Below are positions 25,323-33,509 of a stretch of DNA of 47,964 nucleotides, piece after piece. The DNA comes from Opitutales bacterium (lineage in GTDB: Bacteria; Verrucomicrobiota; Verrucomicrobiia; Opitutales; Oceanipulchritudinaceae): positions 1-47,964 of the forward strand of contig JAFIGE010000023.1 in assembly GCA_020831585.1 (NCBI GenBank). The letters run 5' to 3'. Both the position numbers and the translations under genes were made by a program. The number at the start of each line of letters is the position of its first letter. The stretch's first letter is position 1. Below the pieces are notes generated by a model, which did no database searches, was not told the DNA's origin, and saw only the letters and a program-made list of their open reading frames with translations.

Positions 25323-26597
25323 TTAAATCCGGTGGCCAAAAAGGAGCTTACCGGCTTCCAGGGTTCGAAACGGAGAGGCATCGGCTGTCGCGCAAAACCA
25401 TCGGCCCCCCTCGGCGTAAAGAAAGCCGCCGGCAACGCGTGCTAAATAGGAATTTGCGCGCACGCCCGAAAGAGGAAGGGCACTCATCGCCACCGTGCCC
25501 CAGAGAATGAGAACGTGTTCCCTGACCGCGTCCAGTCGTTCCATGAAAAGTCCGGCGACACCCTCCCCGGAGACGGGCCCCGATGGAGTCGAAGGCGGGG
25601 TTGCCCACCGCAGCGCATGAATCCGATAATGGGGCACAGCGGGACCGGTGGGCAAATGGGTCACAGCAAGAACGCCGGGCGGGTCTGCGGGGATGACTGC
25701 CTCGCTCACCCGGTTTCCGCTCAAAAAGAGGCCGTTACCGGAGAAGACACGTTGACCATCCGGAGAGCTGTATCCATCGACCACCTGTATACTATCGCCC
25801 CGGCGTTCGATACAAAAGTGTCTGCGGCTAATATGCTTGGTGGTGTGCCAATCAACACCGCCGGAGGCAGGGCTCACGGCCCTGAGCAAAACATCCGTCC
25901 GGTCATCCCGTCCAAAGGTCACACAATCCTTCGCCAGCAAATGGACGCGGAAGCCCGCCGTCGCAGGCGAAGCCCACGTAAGCCGGTCGATAGGCGGTGT
26001 GGAAGGCCGCACATCGACCGGACGCTCCGGCCGAGAACCTTGAGAAACTGACGGGGGGGGCGGATCAGAGTTGACCGGGGCCGGACGACGGTCGCCTTCC
26101 TGCGGGTGGGGTTCCTTTGCGGGCAGGGGGGACTCCGGCGCAGTGGGCTCGGGCATGACCGGGGTATCGGGAAGAGGCTCGGGTTCGGAGATCGCCCCTC
26201 CCTCCGCAGACCCGCCCCGTTCCTTCGAGGCAGCCTCACATTCGGCCTCTATCTCCCGGAAATCAAGGACGATGGGAGCGAGCGGATCTCCCGGAAGAAG
26301 GGAGGCGGCCCCCTGCAGAAGTGCGCGCGCGGCCGCCGGATGGCCCTCCTCGAGGCGGATGCGGGCACGGCGGAGGAGATCGCGTGTCCGCATCTCCCCC
26401 AAACGGTCACGTAACACATCAGCGGCATCCCGCAGTCGCTTGATCTCACGTTTGGCGAGGAGGCGCTCGGGCTTTGATCCGGCGTTGGCCGCCTCCCGCT
26501 CGAACCGCCCCAGACGGGTGGCAAAAGCCTTCTCCATCTCTTCGGGAGAGGGGGTCCCTTCAAGCGCCAGCAAGTTGACCAAATCTTCGATCGTCAT
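25323..26597 (-). CDS. FHA-domain phosphopeptide-binding protein
   Basis: A 424-aa soluble protein. A helical N-terminal region (~1-115) has an SPEEMEKAFATRL start and a basic KREIKRLRDAADVLRDR helix. It looks a little like a degenerate J-domain or TPR-type module but lacks HPD. A Pro/Glu-rich disordered linker (~125-210) follows. A forkhead-associated domain (~217-300) shows FGRDDRTD (228-235), the S257-R-R-H260 phosphothreonine pocket and a GNG turn (287-289). The C-terminal ~110 residues are beta/alpha with an LILWG block. FHA domains read phosphothreonine, so this is the natural reader for the kinase/phosphatase pair. Its ATG overlaps the stop of the upstream gene (ATGA), implying translational coupling. 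Confidence 0.8.
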   Translation of the reverse strand: MTIEDLVNLLALEGTPSPEEMEKAFATRLGRFEREAANAGSKPERLLAKREIKRLRDAADVLRDRLGEMRTRDLLRRARIRLEEGHPAAARALLQGAASLLPGDPLAPIVLDFREIEAECEAASKERGGSAEGGAISEPEPLPDTPVMPEPTAPESPLPAKEPHPQEGDRRPAPVNSDPPPPSVSQGSRPERPVDVRPSTPPIDRLTWASPATAGFRVHLLAKDCVTFGRDDRTDVLLRAVSPASGGVDWHTTKHISRRHFCIERRGDSIQVVDGYSSPDGQRVFSGNGLFLSGNRVSEAVIPADPPGVLAVTHLPTGPAVPHYRIHALRWATPPSTPSGPVSGEGVAGLFMERLDAVREHVLILWGTVAMSALPLSGVRANSYLARVAGGFLYAEGGRWFCATADASPFRTLEAGKLLFGHRI

Positions 26598-29320
26598 GGT
26601 TCCGAGGCCTCCATGGGCACCCCGAAATCAACCTGAAAAGTATCATGAACCGGGCGTTGCACTTCAAAGTCGACTGCGCGGAGCCGCAGATTACGGGCTG
26701 TCACGGTCACCGGGCCGGACTGCAAAGGGGTTTCCGGATCGAGCTGAAGCACCACATCTGTTCCCGCCGAATTTTCAAAAAGGACCCGGGCAATCCGGTG
26801 CGGCGGATCGGTGCGGTAATTCTCCAGAGCGCGGGCGGTCTCGCCGACAAGATCCTCGTTGAAGACCAGGCGAATGCGGGTACTGGAGAGGGCCGTAGCC
26901 TCGATCAAGGCAAGATCCTCGCCAAAACTAGTCAGACCGGGCGCGGTCACGGGTATAGTGGCCCGGTCGGCGATATTGCCGACCGCATCGGTGAGGCCCT
27001 CTCCGACAAGCTCATAGGTGCGGGCGGCCGCCAGGCTACGGTTCAACTCCAGGGCTACTTGACGACCGTCGGCACCGAGCGCGGCGGCTCGCTCGACGAC
27101 GACTTCTCCTCCGTCGTCAACCGACCAAATTGCCGGATTTGCGAACGAATCCTCGCGTACGGGCTCAGAGAAGGTAACGATGATCTCACGACGGTCCGGA
27201 GTGACTCGCGCTTCGCGAAGGGCGGGCGGTTCGGTATCCTCCAATCCCACAAAAAAGAAAGCATGTTCGCGCGCACCATCCTTGGCATTCGGGCGAGGAC
27301 GGGCGCGGTCGGCCACGCCCGGCGTAGTGAGGGTGTATTCGATCCCATTAAACATAACCGGGTCGAGGGTAAGGAGCACGCTCCGCTCGTCATCGCGCAG
27401 GACGGCCCGGCGCACTCGGGGAAGAGGTCGATCGCTCTCGCCATAGAGACGGAAGTGCGCCGGTGTCTGCGCGCTTGCGGGGTCGAGGGGCTCGTTGTAG
27501 ACAAGGAGTAATTCCATTTGATTACGATCGGCGAAGATCGTAACGAGCCGGGGAGGAATTGTATCCACGTAGCGAAACTCGCGCAACTCTACCGGAGCAG
27601 GCAGAACGTTGCGGCTCACCGTGGCATCGGCCACACCCTGAATCGTGAGATCATAGATACCCTCGTGAATAAAGCCCCGGGGCTCGGCCGCGCGGTCGGA
27701 ACGTTCGGCCGTGAGCACGACCGTCTCCTCATCATCGAGCAACTCCACGTTGAGAATACGGAATCCGGGTATGCGGTAATTGATTCGCTGAGCGGCCGTA
27801 ACGGAATCGAGCGGCTTGCTGAATCGAACGAGCAACTTCTGATCATCCGATCCTTCTGCGGAAACTTCGAGGACCGCCGGTGGAACGGTATCCAAAAAAG
27901 TGAAGTCGGCGCGGGCGTCCGGAATCAGGGCATTGCGCTTGCGGGTGTCATCAAGGAGATGGGCCACCCCCAGGGTATAGGCAGCACCATCCTGCAGGGG
28001 GTCAGTCTGCAGGTAAACACGAGCCGGATCTTCTGTTGATCGGCGGATCTCATGAATTTCGATCGGTCGACCACTCTCCGCCCGTATCCGGAAGGTCGGC
28101 ACACCCTCAACCGACCCGGCGTGAAGCGAGGCCGCCAAAACCGGCTTTGAGAAGACGGCTGTAATTTGCTGAGGGTCGTCCAGCGCGATCACTGATTCCA
28201 GACGCAAAGGGCTGCGGTCTGCAAAAACCTCGAGGAGCAAAGCCGCCGCAATAAACACCACCAATGTAGCGGCGGCGGCACCGGCATAGAGGAAGACAGG
28301 TGCCGCCAGGGAGGTCAGGCGATCAACAGCAGTCGGAGGGGGCACATTTCCGGGACTTGTTGGCGGCAGCGGAATTTCGGCATCCGCACACAGATAAATG
28401 GCCTCCTCCCGCCGGGGAATCTCATCAAGCCGCACAACCGGGCGACCTTCAATCTTCCTCCAAAGATCGGGCCTGCGCACGGGATCGGGAATCTGGAAGG
28501 CACACCGCAACTCCTTTTCTACGGAGCTGGTTGAGGCAGCGGGGCGCGCCGCCGCGTAGAAGGCTGCCGAAGCAGCGGCAAAACCCTTGAGGCCCTTTCC
28601 CAGAAATCGCTTGGGCGAGCCCATCTTTTTCACGGACACGGATTGCCCGGCTACTCGCCAAGCTTCAATTTGACCCGATGGTCCACGCTCGCCCACAGCA
28701 ACATAGGGTGCAAGCAAAGGGTCGGAACGCCGCTCAAGAAGGCGCCGCATCTCCTTCTGGCGGGCTGCCCAATCCATCACGCGGGCTCGCAGGCGACCGA
28801 CGATTGAATCGGCATCTCCTGTCTCTGAGATCAGAGGAAGGGAACTACCCGCCTCGGCCTCCACCCCCCAGAGAATGAGAAGAGCGCGGCTTTCGGGCGG
28901 TCCGTAGACCCAGTATGCATCCGGTTCCAGATCCGGGTCTGGAAGACGCAAGCGAGCTCGCAAGTTTTGCTCATGCGGCGTCACCCGACGCCCTTCCTTT
29001 TCCGGACGCAGAAAAGCCTCAACCGCCGCAGCGAATGCCTCCACCTCGGCTTGTGTCAAATACTCGAGAGGAGATGGGTCGAGCGCGGCGAACTCCTCCA
29101 CATCATACTCCACTGCGGCCGGTCCGTCATCCCCGGCAGGGGCCAGGCGGGCGTTGGCGAGGAATCGGCTGATGGGCTCTCGGCGCGACTTCACCACCCG
29201 ATAAATCTGAGGGGTAAAGTAGTCGCTGAGGCCGTCGGGCGTGCGCAGAAGAAAATACGGTTTGCGCAGCTCGCGCCGCGCGGCTGCTTGAAAATTGGCG
29301 AACAAGGGAGCTTCAGACAT
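26594..29320 (-). CDS. single-pass membrane protein with five SbsA-type Ig-like repeats outside
   Basis: A 908-aa protein with no signal peptide. The cytosolic part (~1-338) is of unknown fold and includes ALLILWGVEAE near 146-156. One TM helix spans ~340-363. The extracytoplasmic part is built of about five repeats of the bacterial Ig-like/SbsA type, each with a V/L-x-V/F-x-F/Y-N/S-x-P/D-L core: TAVFSKPV, LLVRFSKPLD, LLLVYNEPLD, IIVTFSEPV and RLVFNEDLV. Such modules usually bridge or hold cell-wall components. I recognise no full-length family. The gene is coupled by ATGA overlap to the FHA gene and follows the coiled-coil gene by 21 bases. A cytosolic domain joined through one helix to an Ig rod suggests a structural link across the inner membrane. 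Confidence 0.7.
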   Translation of the reverse strand: MSEAPLFANFQAAARRELRKPYFLLRTPDGLSDYFTPQIYRVVKSRREPISRFLANARLAPAGDDGPAAVEYDVEEFAALDPSPLEYLTQAEVEAFAAAVEAFLRPEKEGRRVTPHEQNLRARLRLPDPDLEPDAYWVYGPPESRALLILWGVEAEAGSSLPLISETGDADSIVGRLRARVMDWAARQKEMRRLLERRSDPLLAPYVAVGERGPSGQIEAWRVAGQSVSVKKMGSPKRFLGKGLKGFAAASAAFYAAARPAASTSSVEKELRCAFQIPDPVRRPDLWRKIEGRPVVRLDEIPRREEAIYLCADAEIPLPPTSPGNVPPPTAVDRLTSLAAPVFLYAGAAAATLVVFIAAALLLEVFADRSPLRLESVIALDDPQQITAVFSKPVLAASLHAGSVEGVPTFRIRAESGRPIEIHEIRRSTEDPARVYLQTDPLQDGAAYTLGVAHLLDDTRKRNALIPDARADFTFLDTVPPAVLEVSAEGSDDQKLLVRFSKPLDSVTAAQRINYRIPGFRILNVELLDDEETVVLTAERSDRAAEPRGFIHEGIYDLTIQGVADATVSRNVLPAPVELREFRYVDTIPPRLVTIFADRNQMELLLVYNEPLDPASAQTPAHFRLYGESDRPLPRVRRAVLRDDERSVLLTLDPVMFNGIEYTLTTPGVADRARPRPNAKDGAREHAFFFVGLEDTEPPALREARVTPDRREIIVTFSEPVREDSFANPAIWSVDDGGEVVVERAAALGADGRQVALELNRSLAAARTYELVGEGLTDAVGNIADRATIPVTAPGLTSFGEDLALIEATALSSTRIRLVFNEDLVGETARALENYRTDPPHRIARVLFENSAGTDVVLQLDPETPLQSGPVTVTARNLRLRAVDFEVQRPVHDTFQVDFGVPMEASEP

Positions 29321-29341
29321 GGCAGACAAAGGGATGGCGGA

Positions 29342-30619
29342 TCAGTCCGCGAGCACTCGGGCACGATAAAGAATTCTCGCCTGATCGCCGGACCGGTCGA
29401 GAATGAGCCAAGAAAGTGGCTGCTGAACAGTCAGGCGATTACCCGACCCGCTGGCCACACATTCCATGCGGTCACTATCAAAGCGGTCTCCCGGAAAGAC
29501 GGGTTTGATTTCGATGTGGGGACAAAGCCGGGCCACCCCTTCGCGGACATACTTCAGGAGAGCTTGGCCGATTTCCAAGTGAGCATCCGCGTCAGGCGGC
29601 AGATGTTTGTTGATGAATGCGTGTCCGCGCGCCCCCAAAGCAGAAATTTGAGCAGGCGCATCCGCCCGTTCGTCTTCACTAATGCCGACCGTCAACTCTT
29701 CCCATTCAGCCAGCGAGCGGAGAAAGCGTCGCGCCTCCACCGAGTTATCGGCGAGAGCGGCAAGAATGGAGCATTGCGCGTGGGCGAGTCCCCCACCGGC
29801 GCGGAGTGACTCCGGGAGGAGGATGTCAATACGACTTGCCGCCTCGTCCTCGGCACCCAGCCTGGCCTCCAGCGTTGCGCGTTCGCCCTCAATTCGCTCC
29901 GCTTCTTCCCGAAGTGCTTTCTCTGAGGCGCGCGTCTGTTCCGCACGGGTTTCCAACTCGCGCGCCCGCTCATCCAACTGAGCGAGAATGGGCTCTGAGC
30001 GCGAACGCAAGGTTTTCCCCGCGTCTAAAATGTCTTCAAGAAAGCGGCTGAGGGAAACGCCAACTTCATCGGCCGTAGCGGAAAGGCTCTCGGCTGCTTG
30101 CCGCAGGCGATCCGGCGCGCCGTCGGGCTTTCCACCCTCCCCTCCCCGACGGGCTGCGGGTGAGGCTGTCATCTTCTCCTCCAACTGCCGTATCTGCTCA
30201 TATAGGGGTCCAAAGTCCTGGGCAGCTCCCCGGTTGCGAACAGCGGCAAATTGGCTCAAAACAATAACCACCTGCAGAACAAAAAGCAGAACCATACCAC
30301 CGCCCAAAAACCTGCCGAGCGTGAGAATCTCATCAGTGCCAAAGCGGTTGGAAAGGCGGCGAACGGCATGATCGATATTTTCCAGCCGTTCTCCATGCGC
30401 ATTAAAATCCTGCGCACTTTGATCCCGCAGATCCATAACCTCGTTGAAGAGTTGGTCGGTCTGCACTCGAAACTGCTCCAGGACCGCGGTGAATTCTTGC
30501 AGAGAAGCAGACGCGCTTTCTTCGGCGTGGACTGAAAGACTTCCACTAAAAAGCAGGATAAGCCCAAGGAAAAGAACTCTCCGGCACCGCAGCCTGGCTT
30601 CAGATATGCTGGAACTCAT
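29342..30619 (-). CDS. inner-membrane coiled-coil protein
   Basis: A 425-aa protein of unrecognised family. It has a signal peptide or first TM (1-~32, ending SVHAEE), a periplasmic helical stretch (~33-98), a second TM (~103-123) and a cytosolic part. The cytosolic part contains a long coiled coil (~175-262, rich in E, R, A, L) and a globular C-terminal domain (~265-425) with HIEIKPVFPGDRFDSDRMEC. ATG 30619 overlaps the end of the SrfB-like gene by 20 bases; a GTG at 30628 is possible. In enterobacterial srf loci a third protein (SrfA) accompanies SrfB and SrfC. I cannot show homology to SrfA, but this gene occupies the equivalent place. It is likely the membrane dock for the two cytosolic partners. 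Confidence 0.6.
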   Translation of the reverse strand: MSSSISEARLRCRRVLFLGLILLFSGSLSVHAEESASASLQEFTAVLEQFRVQTDQLFNEVMDLRDQSAQDFNAHGERLENIDHAVRRLSNRFGTDEILTLGRFLGGGMVLLFVLQVVIVLSQFAAVRNRGAAQDFGPLYEQIRQLEEKMTASPAARRGGEGGKPDGAPDRLRQAAESLSATADEVGVSLSRFLEDILDAGKTLRSRSEPILAQLDERARELETRAEQTRASEKALREEAERIEGERATLEARLGAEDEAASRIDILLPESLRAGGGLAHAQCSILAALADNSVEARRFLRSLAEWEELTVGISEDERADAPAQISALGARGHAFINKHLPPDADAHLEIGQALLKYVREGVARLCPHIEIKPVFPGDRFDSDRMECVASGSGNRLTVQQPLSWLILDRSGDQARILYRARVLAD

Positions 30620-33509
30620 TGGCTTCACAGAGTTTCGGGCTATTGAATGAAGGAACGTCCAGCCAGTGGCTATCTTCCAACATAGTGTTGAGCCTCATGA
30701 TAACGAGATCGCAATTTACCTCAGGAAAATCCGGATGCGGAACGGCTTCGATGAACTCCAATCGCTCTCCTTCGGTGCGTCCGGATGTCCAACGCATTTT
30801 TGCGCGAATTCGGGCTCCGACCGGCGGCGGCTGAGTGCCGGGCTCATAGCGGATTTCGTATACCGGATCCGCGTCCACTCCCGGCATCTTCACAAGCTGA
30901 CGCCCAATGCGGCAGGGAAGTGGCAAATCGAACGTTTTGGGCGGAGTCTGCAAGGTGGCCGCGTAACCGTCAGCGGGATAATCTGCGGGCGTGAAAAGGA
31001 GGTTTCGGTGGAAGTCTTCCGCTGGGCCGTTCGACGGAATAATCCCCCAAAAACACTGGCGCGGTGCGCGAAGAAGATTGGCCTCGCGAATGGAAACACC
31101 CTGAAGATTGCCGTTTGCGATATCTTGATACAGCGCCGCTCCCACCACCGTACAGGTCTTCGCGTCGACAATCCGGCCCTCGCTGAAGGTGGAGAATGGA
31201 TACCAGTCGCCAGCGGGGAAATTTTTCACGTGGATGATGCGCTGGGGCGGCAGGGGAAAGGCGCGCAGCAAGCGGTCGCGGATACGCGGCAACTCCGAGG
31301 GCTTGCCCGAAACAATGACCATCTGGCAATCGAAACGCCCGGCGAGCGAACCGATATTCTCAAAAAACCGGGCGAAAACAGCATCGATGCAGGCCTCGAT
31401 ATCCCGGCGCTCACAGTGTAGGGCCACGTCTGAATCCGCACGAAAAGCGGTGCCCTCCCAAAAGGTCCCGCGGGGCGTTTTCAGGCGGATGACACGGGTG
31501 ATCAGGTCGTTCAGATCGTTCAGGACATTGCGGTCGATGAGGCCCTCCTCCAACCGCTCGGCGATGTTCAGCTTCTCCCAAGGGGCGTCCGGGTTGGGAT
31601 CGGAAAAGCGTGCAAGCCAGAAATTAACCAAGGGCACGAAGACAAGACGGACAATACGGGCAAGCTTACGTGGAGCTTTCGGATCGACCGGAAGAAATTC
31701 GCTGTGCCCGGGCTTGAGAAAGAAGCGCGCGATCCAGCGACGGGCCTCGGGGAACCCTTCAAACTGGTCGAGGCCGGAGGCACGCAGCCACTCGGGCAGG
31801 AGAATGGTCTCGATGATGCGCCGTACGAGGCGATCCCCCGCGATGTTGTAGCCGTCGCGGAAAAGCAACTCACTCCGTAAGCGGCTCCCGCCACCGCGCT
31901 GATCGGGGGTGTCGGGGGTGTAGCGGATGATGGAGAGATCGGAAGTGCCCCCGCCAATATCGAGATTCATGACCGTCACAGCGTCATCCCGCCCCATGAG
32001 GGCAAACCAGGCGTCGGCCCCGCCGAGAGCGGCAATATCGGAATAGATAATGGGGAGCTGCGAAGCGACCGCTTCATCCAACTCGGGCTGGGCAAGTTGC
32101 GGGCGTCGTCCCCCTGCCCTGGGATTATTGGAGTTGAGTGGACGGTGGTCGTTGAAGCGCGTGAGTGTGAAAAGATTGATGGCCCGCTGCCATTGATCGA
32201 GATAGCGACGGCGCTCTTCCATTGTCCACCCTGCGGGATAAGTCACGCGGATATGGCGGAGGCGGCGGGGCAGGTCCTCCCGGCCGGCCGCGCGCAAATG
32301 CTCAGGTGCATTGATCTGCCGGTAAGCTGCTTCAATCACGCTCAGGGCAAACCAGCAAATGGCGTCACGGCGCGGATAAGAAGGATCGGCTCCGGGAAAC
32401 GGGAGGCCACGGAAATCATCCGGATCGGGCGGTGCATCAATATCCCAATCGACGCCGCCGGGATCCATGAAATAACGGACCAGGCCGCCCAGGCGGTCGA
32501 ACTTATCCGGTGGGGTGCCGTCGGTTGGATTGGGAATCTGCCGCCAAAAAGTTCCCCCGCCAAGACCCTGGGGTTCATCGTCCCAGGCGTAGCGTTTGGG
32601 CGAACTGAGATAGAAGCGGGCATCGGTGTCGAGCGACACCCCCGCAAATACCTTGTAGACGCCCTCGGGCGAGTGCCGCCCCCCGCCGATGAGGGCCGGC
32701 GACAGTTCCACGAAGGCGTGCGGCAAATAGCGTTTCGTGACCCATTCGCCGGTGGAATCGCGTTCGTAATGCGTCGATAACTTACCCTCGCTGACAGGGG
32801 GCTCTAGGTGATAAAAGAGGGGTCGGTGCAGCAACATCCAAGAATCAATGATGGCGCAATCGTCCTGCAGCACACCCGCGCCCGCGACCGATGGCGTGAG
32901 GCTGAAAGGCGTCCCCCGCGGGATGAAACGGAGAATGCGAATACGCCGGTTGAGCGGATGGGTCAGCGGATCCTGCCCGGGGCTTTCCAAAAGCAGGGCG
33001 ACCGTGCGCGTGTTGCCCAAGTCGACGATAAGATCCACATCGACGGGTTCAAAACCGCCCCGCCGAGGCCAGAAAATCTCCAAATGAATGTCGACCACCT
33101 TGCCCTCCTTGTTCGGGAGGTTACGTAAGGGAATGAGCCGGTCGCGGAAATCAGCCTCAATCTGGGCTTCTTCGGAGGAGGCGTAAGCGCTGATGACCTC
33201 ATCCTCGTCGGGTGGTTCGCGGAGAGGCGTATCGTCCACATCAAAGAGCAGGCCGCGCGTGGGTGGACCGAGGTTGCTCTCCACGGCGAGCCGGAGGATA
33301 GGCTCGTCGTGGGTATCGATGGCGTATTGAAAAAGAATCCAAGGAGTAAACTCACTCCACGGTGCCCAGGCAGCCCGGTTGCGCACGGCAAAGGCACGCA
33401 GAAACTCCTCCTCGCGGTCCGGCACCAGCCGTTTCAGCGGGATCTCGAAAAACTGGTGCCCGGAATCGGGAAAAACGGCGATGCGGACAGGTTCCTGTTT
33501 TCTTTTCAT
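30600..33509 (-). CDS. SrfB-like protein with actin/Hsp70-fold ATPase signature
   Basis: A 969-aa cytosolic protein. The ATPase fold shows a phosphate-1 motif IVDLGNTRT (161-169), a phosphate-2 motif MNLDIGGGTSDLSI (514-527) and an adenosine-type motif VSGKPSELP (733-741). Between them are a beta-rich insertion and the block RVTYPAGWTMEERRRY (421-436), which recalls the 'TVPA' strand of Hsp70s. Size and motif order match the SrfB family, named after an SsrB-regulated Salmonella gene, whose biochemical role is still unknown. It is not a canonical DnaK: no substrate-binding domain or EEVD-like tail is seen. The start ATG overlaps the SrfC-like stop (ATGA), so the two are translationally coupled and probably made in fixed proportion. 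Family assignment is from memory of motifs. Confidence 0.65.
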   Translation of the reverse strand: MKRKQEPVRIAVFPDSGHQFFEIPLKRLVPDREEEFLRAFAVRNRAAWAPWSEFTPWILFQYAIDTHDEPILRLAVESNLGPPTRGLLFDVDDTPLREPPDEDEVISAYASSEEAQIEADFRDRLIPLRNLPNKEGKVVDIHLEIFWPRRGGFEPVDVDLIVDLGNTRTVALLLESPGQDPLTHPLNRRIRILRFIPRGTPFSLTPSVAGAGVLQDDCAIIDSWMLLHRPLFYHLEPPVSEGKLSTHYERDSTGEWVTKRYLPHAFVELSPALIGGGRHSPEGVYKVFAGVSLDTDARFYLSSPKRYAWDDEPQGLGGGTFWRQIPNPTDGTPPDKFDRLGGLVRYFMDPGGVDWDIDAPPDPDDFRGLPFPGADPSYPRRDAICWFALSVIEAAYRQINAPEHLRAAGREDLPRRLRHIRVTYPAGWTMEERRRYLDQWQRAINLFTLTRFNDHRPLNSNNPRAGGRRPQLAQPELDEAVASQLPIIYSDIAALGGADAWFALMGRDDAVTVMNLDIGGGTSDLSIIRYTPDTPDQRGGGSRLRSELLFRDGYNIAGDRLVRRIIETILLPEWLRASGLDQFEGFPEARRWIARFFLKPGHSEFLPVDPKAPRKLARIVRLVFVPLVNFWLARFSDPNPDAPWEKLNIAERLEEGLIDRNVLNDLNDLITRVIRLKTPRGTFWEGTAFRADSDVALHCERRDIEACIDAVFARFFENIGSLAGRFDCQMVIVSGKPSELPRIRDRLLRAFPLPPQRIIHVKNFPAGDWYPFSTFSEGRIVDAKTCTVVGAALYQDIANGNLQGVSIREANLLRAPRQCFWGIIPSNGPAEDFHRNLLFTPADYPADGYAATLQTPPKTFDLPLPCRIGRQLVKMPGVDADPVYEIRYEPGTQPPPVGARIRAKMRWTSGRTEGERLEFIEAVPHPDFPEVNCDLVIMRLNTMLEDSHWLDVPSFNSPKLCEANEFQHI

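Noticed and set aside
26645-29809. Plus-strand frames of 280-288 aa opposite the Ig-repeat and coiled-coil genes
   Set aside because: Antisense shadows of genes supported by ATGA coupling, TM helices and repeats.
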